The notes beneath the pieces were generated by a model. It was not told where the DNA came from, did not search any database, and saw only the letters and a list, made by a program, of their open reading frames with translations. This document shows, in pieces, positions 24,383 through 32,319 of a stretch of 64,000 nucleotides of DNA. This DNA is from a virus. The number at the start of each line of letters is the position of its first letter. Position 1 is the stretch's first letter. Where the stretch lies: the IMG/VR virus record IMGVR_UViG_3300006789_000019, positions 1 to 64,000 of that record; one strand, 5' to 3'. The position numbers were made by a program, and so were the translations under genes.

Positions 24383-24709
24383 TTATTTCTTTACTTTTGT
24401 TAATGGATATTGGAGCGTACCAACATGAATTTTTAGCTTCTTGGTTGCTCGATCTCGATATATTTTAATACCAACATCAAAAGTTATGGCGTTATCCTTG
24501 ACTGTATAATAAATATTATACTCTTTGATTTTACCAGTAAACTTTAGATCGCCAAGATAGGAATTAAACAAGCTACGAACTTGCTCAGTATCTTTTCGAT
24601 TAAACATATAACCATCATACGGGGCTATGATTTTCAACAAATCATATTTAATATCAGAAATTGTATAAGACCCTGAAATGGTCAATCTTGGTTGGGCTTT
24701 GGTTGTCAT
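24383..24709 (-). CDS. Small phage protein, possibly structural
   Basis: 108 aa. The pattern of an N-terminal polar part, then DLLKIIAPYDGYMFNRKDTE, a helix (VRSLFNSYLGDLKFTG) and alternating strands (YNIYYTVKDNAITFDVGIKIY) vaguely recalls the C-terminal domain of contractile tail sheath or related tail proteins. I cannot assign it. It is the last gene of the early clamp/queD unit, which argues against a virion role. Confidence 0.6.
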   Translation of the reverse strand: MTTKAQPRLTISGSYTISDIKYDLLKIIAPYDGYMFNRKDTEQVRSLFNSYLGDLKFTGKIKEYNIYYTVKDNAITFDVGIKIYRDRATKKLKIHVGTLQYPLTKVKK

Positions 24710-24724
24710 TATTATAGTCCTTGA

Positions 24725-25120
24725 TTAAGGGTTGACTTTGAAAGTTAGAGTTGCACCGTTTTCGTTATCTTCGCTAACGGTAACTTTAAAATTGCGGCCT
24801 GGATAGCGTTTGGTAATTTCTTGTGCTAAATCCTCAGCCATCATTTCACAACTCTTGTAGTCTAATTCCAGGGTTCCCTGAGAATATAGACGATCAATCC
24901 AGCGTTTAAGCTGAATAAATTCAATGTCACGATCGTTATGTTCTACTTCGATCGAAACATTAAAATGGAATATATGACGATGAGGCACTCCTAAGAATGA
25001 TACATCGTCCCATTCACCAGTCGCAAGTTTTGGATCAGTGTCAGCACCTGGATAGAAATGAATTCCTTCCTTTGACCAATTAACCCAAACTTCACGCTTT
25101 GCAACTACTAGTTGACTCAT
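24725..25120 (-). CDS. queD: QueD-like 6-carboxytetrahydropterin synthase homologue
   Basis: 131 aa, T-fold size. VPHRHIFHFNVSIEV gives the HxH zinc motif, RDIEFIQLKRW matches the GxxxDFxxLK helix, SCEMMAEDLAQEI the (P)T-S-E helix, and VSEDNENGATL the E-T-x-x-x-G end. It should convert dihydroneopterin triphosphate to 6-carboxytetrahydropterin, the substrate of QueE. Two catalytic residues differ: the Cys normally four residues before HxH is Leu, and the DHH segment is DYK. A Cys two residues before the TSE Glu could stand in. So it is a divergent QueD or a related pterin enzyme. Context with folE, queE and dpdA supports the pathway role. Confidence 0.68.
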   Translation of the reverse strand: MSQLVVAKREVWVNWSKEGIHFYPGADTDPKLATGEWDDVSFLGVPHRHIFHFNVSIEVEHNDRDIEFIQLKRWIDRLYSQGTLELDYKSCEMMAEDLAQEITKRYPGRNFKVTVSEDNENGATLTFKVNP

Positions 25121-25142
25121 GTCTTACTCCTGGTTTAAATTA

Positions 25143-25331
25143 TTACTCGTCTTCTTCTTTACTTTCACGAACAAGCTTTAATATTTCCCAAAGTTTCCAG
25201 TCAATTGCTTCTGCAAACTTCATTAATTGCTTAATATCAGCAGCAGTAAACGCTGATCCAGTTGTTTCGGTTTCATCGTCGATTAAACGAATTTTCTTTG
25301 CCATTGTAATTCTCCTATAGTGTTTTAACAA
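25143..25331 (-). CDS. Small phage protein
   Basis: 62 aa, possibly starting at the internal ATG (MAKKIRLIDDET, residue 10), which is preceded by AGGAG. Helical and acidic with a C-terminal EEDE. No family. Near the start of the unit that also carries the QueD-like gene. Confidence 0.55.
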   Translation of the reverse strand: MLKHYRRITMAKKIRLIDDETETTGSAFTAADIKQLMKFAEAIDWKLWEILKLVRESKEEDE

Positions 25332-25343
25332 TGTGTTTTATTT

Positions 25344-25372
25344 AATATACTTGATATTATCAAATATGTCAA
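25344..25372 (-). promoter_or_regulatory. Sigma70-like promoter (TTGACA-N17-TATATT)
   Basis: -35 at 25367-25372, -10 at 25344-25349, minus strand, spacer 17. The -35 lies over the last codons of 25369-25578. It drives the 62-aa protein, QueD-like and 108-aa genes. Confidence 0.65.
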
Positions 25373-25578
25373 GCATTTTGTTTACGCAAAACATCACAAA
25401 TTTGCTTGTCTATAGATACTATTTCTTCACGCATTTGTAGTTTTCGCTTTTTCATTTCACCTAATTCAAGATCGTCATAATGACCAGATTGAAATTGATT
25501 TTTAATTTCAATATCTAGTCGACGATGTTTGCGTACTAGACGCTCCATTTGATTATTAAGTTTTTGAATTGTTGCCAT
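25369..25578 (-). CDS. YdcH-like (DUF465) coiled-coil protein
   Basis: 69 aa. The pattern MERLVRKHRRLDIEIKNQ, then DDLELGEMKKRKLQMREEI fits small YdcH/DUF465 proteins (HxxLDxxI, DDxELxxLKKxKLxLK). It forms a helical hairpin; function unknown in bacteria too. GAGGAG precedes the ATG. The gene follows the clamp by 16 bases. Confidence 0.72.
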   Translation of the reverse strand: MATIQKLNNQMERLVRKHRRLDIEIKNQFQSGHYDDLELGEMKKRKLQMREEIVSIDKQICDVLRKQNA

Positions 25579-25594
25579 GTATTTATTCTCCTCG

Positions 25595-26344
25595 TTATAC
25601 CGTCATAGCTGGAAGAATATAATCATATTTACCAATGCCACTATCGACACTGATTTGTAACGCGCCACGTTGGCTAAACTGCATTACGCATGATCCGCTC
25701 ATGCCTAATTTTAGAATAGCTAACACTTGTGCAAGTGGCCAACTATATCCTTCTTTCATATCACCATTTACATTATTGGCAAAAGTTCGTTTACCTGTAA
25801 ATGATCCATCACTAGCACCAACTGTAAGAACCAGATTACCATTTTCAGTCTTAACTGTAAAGTTTGGTTCAATGCCGCCGTAAATATTGGCAACTTGTTG
25901 AAGCTCGCTAACTTTCTGTTTTGTGGGCTCAATGGTAACATCCCACTCAGTACCTTTGAACTTAACTGTTTGCAGTGTTTGTTCAATGATTTCTTTACTC
26001 ATAAATCGATATTGGTCAGTGTTGCCATCAGCATCTTTAAATAGCAAATGATCTGGAACACTAATTCCATTACGATCTCGATTAACAACATCAACTGTTG
26101 CATCTTCTGCTTGATAATTTGGCAACGAGGTAACCCCAGCTAAAAAGCCTAGATTGCCTAATCCAAATTCTCCAGCTAATTCTGGAACATTGTTATGCAA
26201 GACTGCTCGCATAATTACGGTGCGATCAGTATCCATTGCATCAAGTACTGTCTCAGACTCATTGCCGGTTACTTTCACTGCTTGGATAAATCCCAAGCCA
26301 GCCGTATGTTTTACGACATCTTGAACTACGTCACGTGTGGTCAT
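25595..26344 (-). CDS. Sliding clamp (gp45-like), probable
   Basis: 249 aa, close to T4 gp45 (228 aa). Beta-rich, with LGNLGFLAGVTSLPNY and YRFMSKEIIEQTL in positions like the gp45 repeated folds, VTIEPTKQKVSELQQVANIYG, and a C-terminus LQISVDSGIGKYDYILPAMTV resembling gp45 ends. Gp45 trimers tether DNA polymerase and, in T4, activate late transcription with gp33/gp55. The presence of NATAAATA boxes fits that role. Own promoter TTGACT-N17-TATACT. Identification is by pattern rather than by a diagnostic motif. Confidence 0.6.
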   Translation of the reverse strand: MTTRDVVQDVVKHTAGLGFIQAVKVTGNESETVLDAMDTDRTVIMRAVLHNNVPELAGEFGLGNLGFLAGVTSLPNYQAEDATVDVVNRDRNGISVPDHLLFKDADGNTDQYRFMSKEIIEQTLQTVKFKGTEWDVTIEPTKQKVSELQQVANIYGGIEPNFTVKTENGNLVLTVGASDGSFTGKRTFANNVNGDMKEGYSWPLAQVLAILKLGMSGSCVMQFSQRGALQISVDSGIGKYDYILPAMTV

Positions 26345-26373
26345 TTACTTCTCCTTTGTTTATATTAACAATC

Positions 26374-26402
26374 AGTATACAATAGAATTACTAGTTAGTC
26401 AA
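26374..26402 (-). promoter_or_regulatory. Sigma70-like promoter (TTGACT-N17-TATACT)
   Basis: -35 at 26397-26402, -10 at 26374-26379, minus strand, 30 bases before the clamp ATG. Confidence 0.7.
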
Positions 26403-26421
26403 TAGTTTTATGTAACTATTT

Positions 26422-27372
26422 TCATTTATACTGTTTTAAGTTGTGATTTACATCAATTATTTTTTTTAATATATCACTACCTGTAAAATTATGAAATGCT
26501 TCAACATCTTTAGGGAAACAATGTCCACTAAAGCCTAGGCTGCCTTCATCATTTGGTGCTTGCATATGACTTGGTCCAATATTTTCAAATGTAGATAGAA
26601 TCCTAATCATATCATGATGATCATAATAGTCACCCATTAAGCTATACACTTCATGAAAATATGCAACTTTCATTGCAAGCCAAGTATTATGCATATATTT
26701 TACCATACTTGCTGTAGTACGATCAGTCTTTAAGAATTCAACATCCATATAACTAAACACCATATGCCAATATCTGCGATCTAGTCCACCAAGTATAAAA
26801 GTCTTTTGGTTTTTGAAATCTTCTTTGGCGGTTTTGGCGCGTAAAAATTCTGGATTATAAGTTACATTTTCTGGATAATGCTGCAACTGATCTGGTGGTA
26901 CAGTACTTTTTAACAGTATTTTAATTTTTGGATTGGTAGCAATTAGCTCTGCAATAACTGATTGTATAATACTATCATCACATACATTATCAACCGTAGG
27001 TGTTGGTACGCATACAATTGCTGCGTTCGCGTCTGGATGGTCTTGTATAGTTTCACTACTATGTGCTGGATCGATAATTATATGTTCTTTTATGTGCGGT
27101 TTAATATGTTCGCCAATTGCACTACCTACAAAACCCCAGCCGACACTTAATAATTTTAACTCTGTTCTAATATTGGCGCCCAATTCTTGTTGTTCATGGT
27201 TCCATACTTCATCACGTAAACTTTTTAATTCATTACTATAATGATCAATCTGGAATTGGTAACTTGGCTCGTTAGTTTTGTAAAATAGCTCTATTGCAAT
27301 ATCCAAGTTATTTTCTACATTTTTTATAATACCGTTCATTTGTTGTCGTTTTTTACTTATTTCTGTACCCAA
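26422..27372 (-). CDS. UDP-glucose/GDP-mannose dehydrogenase-like protein, shortened
   Basis: 316 aa. After an N-terminal helical segment of about 75 residues, a Rossmann motif (SVGWGFVGSAIG) starts the NAD domain, followed by CVPTPTVDN, STVPPDQ, PEFLRAKTAKEDF and the catalytic-Cys segment GFSGHCFPKDVEAF. The C-terminal UDP-sugar domain of full-length enzymes (about 400+ aa) is missing, as in the protein at 45387. It could oxidise a sugar using a partner, or act on a non-nucleotide sugar. Gene 27385 starts just upstream with 12 bases between. Confidence 0.75.
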   Translation of the reverse strand: MGTEISKKRQQMNGIIKNVENNLDIAIELFYKTNEPSYQFQIDHYSNELKSLRDEVWNHEQQELGANIRTELKLLSVGWGFVGSAIGEHIKPHIKEHIIIDPAHSSETIQDHPDANAAIVCVPTPTVDNVCDDSIIQSVIAELIATNPKIKILLKSTVPPDQLQHYPENVTYNPEFLRAKTAKEDFKNQKTFILGGLDRRYWHMVFSYMDVEFLKTDRTTASMVKYMHNTWLAMKVAYFHEVYSLMGDYYDHHDMIRILSTFENIGPSHMQAPNDEGSLGFSGHCFPKDVEAFHNFTGSDILKKIIDVNHNLKQYK

Positions 27373-27384
27373 ACTATATACTCC

Positions 27385-28473
27385 CTATTTAAATTGTGCG
27401 CCAAATGGGTCAAATTCATCACCACATTTCATAGCACAAACACCTAGCTTTCCGTCTGCTATAGATTTTTTATTCCAACTATCCTGTATATTATGCATAA
27501 TACCAGTTTCAAATACACCCCTAATTCCAAATAATTTAGCATTTAGCATTTCTTTGCCGCCTACTTCATCAATGAAATCCCATATTTGTTCTACTTTAGG
27601 ATCTTTATGCCACCACTTGTACATTCTGCCGGCTGTCCAACAGCATGGAAGAACAATACCTTCAGCAGTTACAAATATATTTTTTTCCTTTGCTACTTTG
27701 CATTTAATCCCACATTTATTGTAGTATTCCATCATACTACCGTAGGTGTTTTCGATCTCTTTTAACTTTAATAATTCTAAATTTTGATGTTCTTTGGCTT
27801 TGGGCTTGGCAAGTGTTTGCATGGCAATGCCTTTGCGATTCTTTGCTTGATGTATTTCTTTCGACTCGCTATTAGCAGTAATGAAACGACCTGTTTTCTT
27901 TTTCATAAAACGTTCAACGCCCCACTCTTTGGCTAACTGTTCTGCACGTTCTACATCACACTCTGAATGCTCAAATATTAAATAGTCCCAACGAGCACGG
28001 CCGCCTGCAGCTATGAATGCCTTCATATTGCGTTCAACATTTTCCCATTGTACACCTTGTCTGTATAAGTGATTTGTTTCTTCTAATCCATCCACACTGA
28101 AAATAACTGCACCATTTCTACCAATGGTACGTGCTAACTCAGCCCACCAGTCTGGCGTTTTTGCACCAGCCATAGTATTCATGCTTAACCACATTTTTGT
28201 ATTAATACTGCGCAAATATTTAAACACATCTAATGTATCTTTGGCTACGATTGGATCGCCTAAATTACCACACATGTATAATGTTTTTAATTGCCTGACA
28301 AATTCTGGCAAGAATATATCCTTGCAGTCTTCTAAACTTAGCTCTTGAATACAGTTACGAATATGTTGATTTACTGGGCCACCATTTTCATTACGATCAC
28401 ACATAGGACAACTGGCACTACAATTTTGTGTGATTTCTAAATGTACTGTTTCTATATCTTCGTATATATACAT
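27385..28473 (-). CDS. Radical SAM/SPASM protein (canonical order)
   Basis: 362 aa. The radical SAM motif is C18-x3-C22-x2-C25 (NCSASCPMC), followed by CGNLGDPIVAKD and SVDGLEETNHLYR. A C-terminal SPASM-like domain has CGIKC, IVLPCCWTAG and CAMKC. Cluster order is normal, unlike the three SPASM-first proteins. It might be related to marine-phage radical SAM enzymes of unknown substrate. It shares one base with the stop of the 89-aa gene. Confidence 0.85.
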   Translation of the reverse strand: MYIYEDIETVHLEITQNCSASCPMCDRNENGGPVNQHIRNCIQELSLEDCKDIFLPEFVRQLKTLYMCGNLGDPIVAKDTLDVFKYLRSINTKMWLSMNTMAGAKTPDWWAELARTIGRNGAVIFSVDGLEETNHLYRQGVQWENVERNMKAFIAAGGRARWDYLIFEHSECDVERAEQLAKEWGVERFMKKKTGRFITANSESKEIHQAKNRKGIAMQTLAKPKAKEHQNLELLKLKEIENTYGSMMEYYNKCGIKCKVAKEKNIFVTAEGIVLPCCWTAGRMYKWWHKDPKVEQIWDFIDEVGGKEMLNAKLFGIRGVFETGIMHNIQDSWNKKSIADGKLGVCAMKCGDEFDPFGAQFK

Positions 28474-28742
28474 CAGTCATCCATTACTAATTTAATTTCT
28501 TGGCCAGGGCCTACTTCGCTTGGAAATCCGCCCCATTCGCTAATATAATGCACAATAACTGCTTTGTACCACAACAAGCTATTATGCTGTGCTACTTTAT
28601 TAAATTTATAGATACTATTATTATCTGCTGACATGGTGCTTATAGCTCGTGCTGCTTCACGTTGTAATTCACGGGTATTCATTCCATCAAGCAATTTTTC
28701 TAAATCAGCATATGTCAGTTCAACATAATCATCATCACTCAT
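28473..28742 (-). CDS. Small phage protein, unknown function
   Basis: 89 aa, mostly helical with acidic ends (MSDDDYVELTYADLEKLLDG, EIKLVMDD). Contains ELQREAARAISTMSADNNSI and SLLWYKAVIVHYISEWGGFP. No family recognised. Overlaps its neighbours at both ends, inside the operon from 29750. Confidence 0.62.
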   Translation of the reverse strand: MSDDDYVELTYADLEKLLDGMNTRELQREAARAISTMSADNNSIYKFNKVAQHNSLLWYKAVIVHYISEWGGFPSEVGPGQEIKLVMDD

Positions 28743-29043
28743 AGAAAATTCCCCGTAACTTTATCATTAATGCAGCTTCTGGATCATTGAACCTGAAAAA
28801 CAACCACCGCTTACCGTGTTCATCTAGACTAGCACTTTCAAACCAATAATCCTTAGTATGATAGCAATCATATTCCATAAAAATTTCAGCCAAGTATATT
28901 GAACACGTTGCCGTATAAAATCCAAGAGAATGTTCAGATGCCATTACCGCCTTACTTTTTAGATGACTAGTCCATAACTCTGGCATACTGCGTTCTATAT
29001 TCTCTATAATAAGATCCATCCTAAAACCGATAAGTTGACTCAT
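28735..29043 (-). CDS. Small phage protein with C-terminal FNDPEAALMIKL motif
   Basis: 102 aa. The C-terminus WLFFRFNDPEAALMIKLRG is the clearest example here of the F-x-[ND]-P-x-x-A-x-x-x-KL tail shared with 6809, and more loosely with 8749 and 35728. N-terminal half helical. Its ATG overlaps the stop of the GT-A-like gene. Function unknown. Confidence 0.65.
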   Translation of the reverse strand: MSQLIGFRMDLIIENIERSMPELWTSHLKSKAVMASEHSLGFYTATCSIYLAEIFMEYDCYHTKDYWFESASLDEHGKRWLFFRFNDPEAALMIKLRGIFYE

Positions 29044-29750
29044 TCTAAGAATGCCGTGTCAAATGTTTTCTTGAGCCATTGCCAATCATTGATTTTGCGC
29101 AACGAATCTGTGTCGTTTTTATAGTACGTTCCAAATTCTTTACCTTGTTGAGCTCCTAGTACTGCATATTCACCATAGCGTCTGTTTTCTCCACGTGTAC
29201 ACCATACTTCCAATCTGTATATATCGTCGATCTGAATGTTGTTATCAATGATATTACTTGATAATTTAGTACATTCACGAAATGCACTTCGCCATGCATT
29301 AAATGGGTCTGTGTTAAATGCAGTAGTGTTTGCAATCTCAAATTTAGACACAAATGGTGCGCCTATGCTTGTGGTCATATCTACTTTAAATTCTTTAGTT
29401 GCAAGCAAGTTCCTTTTAGGAAATAGTTTAAGTCCACCATACCCATATATAAGATCGTTAACAGGGTTATAACTACGGTAAGTAAATACACATTCTGTTT
29501 CAGAAACACCAGGGTATGCTTCTCGCCTGGCGGTTGGTTCAAATTTAAATTGAAAGTTTTCTTGTATGATTGCATCAGCATCACAGACATAAAAGTAATC
29601 TGTAGTTGATTCTTCTGCCGCGGCTTGATGAGCTTCCAATAGACCAGCTACATTATCAATACGTTTAGCATTTGGGGCGGCTTGCTGAAGTAATCTAAAA
29701 TTTACATCAGCGTCGGGCTCACCATATGTAAGCATAAAGACGTCTAACAT
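29040..29750 (-). CDS. GT-A-like protein (putative glycosyltransferase)
   Basis: 236 aa. The start (MLDVFMLTYGEPDADVNF), a DxD-like YVCDADAIIQ near residue 80, LIYGYGGLKLFPK and NAWRSAFRECTKL line up with the 326-aa protein at 54935-55915, so the two are paralogs. Together they resemble a nucleotide-sugar GT-A fold seen as hypothetical or glycosyltransferase proteins in marine myoviruses. Substrate unknown. Expressed from the TTGACT-N17-TATAAT promoter at 29798. Confidence 0.65.
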   Translation of the reverse strand: MLDVFMLTYGEPDADVNFRLLQQAAPNAKRIDNVAGLLEAHQAAAEESTTDYFYVCDADAIIQENFQFKFEPTARREAYPGVSETECVFTYRSYNPVNDLIYGYGGLKLFPKRNLLATKEFKVDMTTSIGAPFVSKFEIANTTAFNTDPFNAWRSAFRECTKLSSNIIDNNIQIDDIYRLEVWCTRGENRRYGEYAVLGAQQGKEFGTYYKNDTDSLRKINDWQWLKKTFDTAFLE

Positions 29751-29797
29751 TGTTATTTTTTCTCCGGATAATTGATTACATAATATATTTATATTAT

Positions 29798-29826
29798 ATT
29801 ATAACTTATTATATATTCAAAGTCAA
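29798..29826 (-). promoter_or_regulatory. Sigma70-like promoter (TTGACT-N17-TATAAT)
   Basis: -35 at 29821-29826, -10 at 29798-29803, minus strand, 48 bases before the ATG at 29750, in an otherwise empty 104-base gap. Confidence 0.78.
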
Positions 29827-29854
29827 CAATAAATCTCCAACCATTTACTATTAG

Positions 29855-30535
29855 TTATTTATTACTTACTGAGTTTGCTTTTATGATACCAACCACTTCA
29901 TCGCTAGCTAATATTTCATAATGGTTTGCGTTGACTTCAACGTCGTTGACGCCAGCTCTGTGTTGTTGCGATCTAACTGTGACTATACCATCATTTGGTT
30001 TAGGCATCCATGGTGAATTCCCACTGACTGAAACTATCTGTGTCCATGGTATATTAACTTCAACTTTTTGTGCATCAATGATGGGCTTGCTGCGGCGCCC
30101 TACTTCACGAAATAGCAATGTATGTGGTGACAAATATTTTAAATAATCAGCGGTGCCGCTGCCATTAAATGGGGTTGATATCGTAATGCTAGAGCTAAAT
30201 TTTTGTGGATAGCGATTGTATAAATGTAATGCATAAATCCCGCCTAGACTATGACTTACAAATGCTGATTTGTCAGGTATAGTCCACATTACATCAGCCA
30301 TGCCATCTAAATTTTCGTAAAAAGTCGAATTTGAATCATATTCAATACATATAAATTGATCTTGACTAAGTTGCAGCTTGGTTATTATATAATTCCAAGA
30401 CCTGTGCGTTTGATTTGCTCCATGCAAAAAAACATAAAATGGACTATTTTTATCTTCTTTATTTGTATCTACTAATTTTCGTGGTGTTAATAAATTTTTT
30501 AAAGTTTTTATATTATTAATCATACCATCAAACAT
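29855..30535 (-). CDS. Alpha/beta hydrolase (lipase/esterase-like)
   Basis: 226 aa. The catalytic triad is visible: Ser in VSHSLGGIYAL, Asp in NDGIVTV and His in NANHYEILA, with the oxyanion strand FYVFLHGANQTHRSW. No signal peptide. Phage hydrolases of this type may act on lipids, capsular acetyl groups or host metabolites. A CATAAATA late box stands 28 bases upstream, so late expression is likely. Confidence 0.8.
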   Translation of the reverse strand: MFDGMINNIKTLKNLLTPRKLVDTNKEDKNSPFYVFLHGANQTHRSWNYIITKLQLSQDQFICIEYDSNSTFYENLDGMADVMWTIPDKSAFVSHSLGGIYALHLYNRYPQKFSSSITISTPFNGSGTADYLKYLSPHTLLFREVGRRSKPIIDAQKVEVNIPWTQIVSVSGNSPWMPKPNDGIVTVRSQQHRAGVNDVEVNANHYEILASDEVVGIIKANSVSNK

Positions 30536-30562
30536 AATAATTATTACTCTCCCATGTAATAG

Positions 30563-30570
30563 TATTTATG
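30563..30570 (-). promoter_or_regulatory. T4-type late promoter box CATAAATA
   Basis: CATAAATA on the minus strand overlaps the stop of 30566-31201 and lies 28 bases before the hydrolase ATG. Confidence 0.45.
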
Positions 30571-31201
30571 ATTTACTACTGGCTTTGATGATGTCAGAAT
30601 CTAACCAGTTTTCAGAGATTGATGAGATATATTTTTCATTTGCATCCTTGGCTAATATTTGTTGCAGCATGCAATCATCTTGCGTACATTGATAATTGTA
30701 TATACCTAATTGTGCTTCAATATAATTTAAATATGTTAGTCCATATAAGTATAACATTTCTTGACTCGCAAATGTAATTTTATATAGCTCTATCAATGAT
30801 GGCAAACTTTCAAGGAAAGTAGAGATAGTTGACTTACTACGCACTCGCTCTTGTTGGTGCTTTAATATAGTTTGATCTCTCCCAAGTATTAATAATTGTA
30901 CATCAGCATATCTGCTGGCTTCTTTTATAAATCCATGATATTTTGGAATGCTTTCAATACCGTCATCAAAATACGGACAACTAATACTTGTTACAAAATG
31001 GTCGCTTTGGGTCCAATCAAATTCACCAAGGGATTTCGTGTCTTTCCAATATTTTGCAAACGGTTCTTTATCATGACCGATCCAATATTCATTTTGCAAT
31101 GCAGGCCAGCAATATATATTAGGATTTTGACCCAATGCTTTACTAAACAAATGGTTGCCTGCGCCTTGGGGGCCTGTCATTATTGTCAATAACGGCTTCA
31201 A
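30566..31201 (-). CDS. Sulfotransferase-like P-loop protein
   Basis: 211 aa from a TTG at 31201 (GGAG 7 bases upstream). The N-terminal TGPQGAGNHLFSKAL is a P-loop for the 5'-phosphate of PAPS or ATP; YADVQLLILGRDQTILKHQQERV resembles the 3'-phosphate-binding segment. It is more diverged than the four proteins at 38.3-41.3 kb. A kinase is the alternative. Confidence 0.55.
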   Translation of the reverse strand: MKPLLTIMTGPQGAGNHLFSKALGQNPNIYCWPALQNEYWIGHDKEPFAKYWKDTKSLGEFDWTQSDHFVTSISCPYFDDGIESIPKYHGFIKEASRYADVQLLILGRDQTILKHQQERVRSKSTISTFLESLPSLIELYKITFASQEMLYLYGLTYLNYIEAQLGIYNYQCTQDDCMLQQILAKDANEKYISSISENWLDSDIIKASSKS

Positions 31202-31230
31202 TAGTTACTCCATGTATTTTCGAATTTAGA

Positions 31231-31959
31231 TTATACTTTAAATACGTTATGTTTTCCAGGATTTGCTAATAATTCACGAGTCTTATCTGACTTTAGTCCA
31301 GTTATAACTAATGCTGGTCGGGGATGATTACTTGCATTTGCTGTTGCATGTGGCACATTAGGCCAATCAAAAGTTACAACTTCGCCTGCAGACCATTCAT
31401 GAAATAAGTTTCCATACATAAGAAATTGGCCTGGATGCCAATCATCAAGAAATATAATAAACCGAGCGACTCGTTCAGGATCTTCAGGGCATTGATCCCA
31501 CAACTTATCAATATGCATGTTAAACATTTGACCTGTATATTGCATATGGCCACGTGCTTTAAATTCATCATCACCACCTTCTAATCCAAGGAAGTCAATC
31601 ATTTTGGTTAGTTGTGGATAATCACTAAAGTCTGTAACTTTGTTGCATAGTTGTAATTTTTTAGGATCGCCACCACCTTTAATGATATCATATTCTTCCT
31701 GTTCTAGCATTGGCGAAATATCGTCGCTTCCTGCATAAAACTGTCGTGTTTCCCAGTTTATAGGAGTACTTTCTTTTTTAAATTTTTCTAAGTCATCATG
31801 CCAGTCACCATCAAACGTACCAATGATGTCAAACCAATCGCCGACTTCGTCCTTCTTATCTGTGAAATGGTATTCACTATGATCTACACACCAATCCCAG
31901 TTGCTTTTATAATCTTCAGCTGGTAAATGCGGTTTTTTCCAATTAGTGTTGTTTTTCAT
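31231..31959 (-). CDS. 2-oxoglutarate/Fe(II) oxygenase (aspartyl/asparaginyl hydroxylase-like)
   Basis: 242 aa. Iron ligands fit HxD...H: MHIDKLW and VPHATANAS, followed by RPALVITG whose Arg would bind 2-oxoglutarate. The preceding strands (RFIIFLDDWHPGQFLMYGN) are typical of the double-stranded beta helix in cupin-like hydroxylases. Target unknown: protein side chains, a small molecule or a nucleobase. Found next to sulfotransferase and membrane genes. Confidence 0.78.
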   Translation of the reverse strand: MKNNTNWKKPHLPAEDYKSNWDWCVDHSEYHFTDKKDEVGDWFDIIGTFDGDWHDDLEKFKKESTPINWETRQFYAGSDDISPMLEQEEYDIIKGGGDPKKLQLCNKVTDFSDYPQLTKMIDFLGLEGGDDEFKARGHMQYTGQMFNMHIDKLWDQCPEDPERVARFIIFLDDWHPGQFLMYGNLFHEWSAGEVVTFDWPNVPHATANASNHPRPALVITGLKSDKTRELLANPGKHNVFKV

Positions 31960-32272
31960 CTTTTATTATTTTCTCCAATTTTAGGTATTCTACACGTGTA
32001 TTTGATATATATCGCCACAATGTCAATTGGTCTCGTTTAATTTCAAATATTGTTTCTCTGATACCTATACTAATAATCGTAGCTTCTTCACCATCTAGGT
32101 ATACTACGTCGCCTGGATTAAATCCTGGCTTAAGCCAAAAGGAAATTCCTTTTGATATGTTAGATGCATAGTCTTTGAAAATCATGACGCCTACTGCACT
32201 GCATAATATAACTGCCCACGGCGTCAACCAATTGGTTGCTGATTCTACATTTGAAATTACAAGTTCTTCCAT
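31943..32272 (-). CDS. Minimal MscS-like membrane protein
   Basis: 109 aa. One membrane helix (WAVILCSAVGVMIFKDYA, about residues 18-35) leads into a small beta domain, NPGDVVYLDGEEATIISIGI, that matches the MscS beta domain (GDxIxxxGxxGxVxxIxxR). Full MscS proteins have three or more helices, so this is a miniature form, perhaps acting on host membrane tension or as a scaffold. Preceded by an AATAAATA box. Confidence 0.6.
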   Translation of the reverse strand: MEELVISNVESATNWLTPWAVILCSAVGVMIFKDYASNISKGISFWLKPGFNPGDVVYLDGEEATIISIGIRETIFEIKRDQLTLWRYISNTRVEYLKLEKIIKDEKQH

Positions 32273-32295
32273 AATAATACTCCTACTTATAGTAC

Positions 32296-32303
32296 TATTT
32301 ATT
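32296..32303 (-). promoter_or_regulatory. T4-type late promoter box AATAAATA
   Basis: AATAAATA on the minus strand 23 bases before the ATG at 32272, in a gene gap after the TctA stop. Confidence 0.4.
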
Positions 32304-32319
32304 AGAAAATCATGTTTTC

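Noticed and set aside
25580-25587. AATAAATA before 25369-25578 as a late promoter
   Set aside because: It overlaps the spacer between GAGGAG and the ATG, so it is simply part of the ribosome binding region in an early unit.
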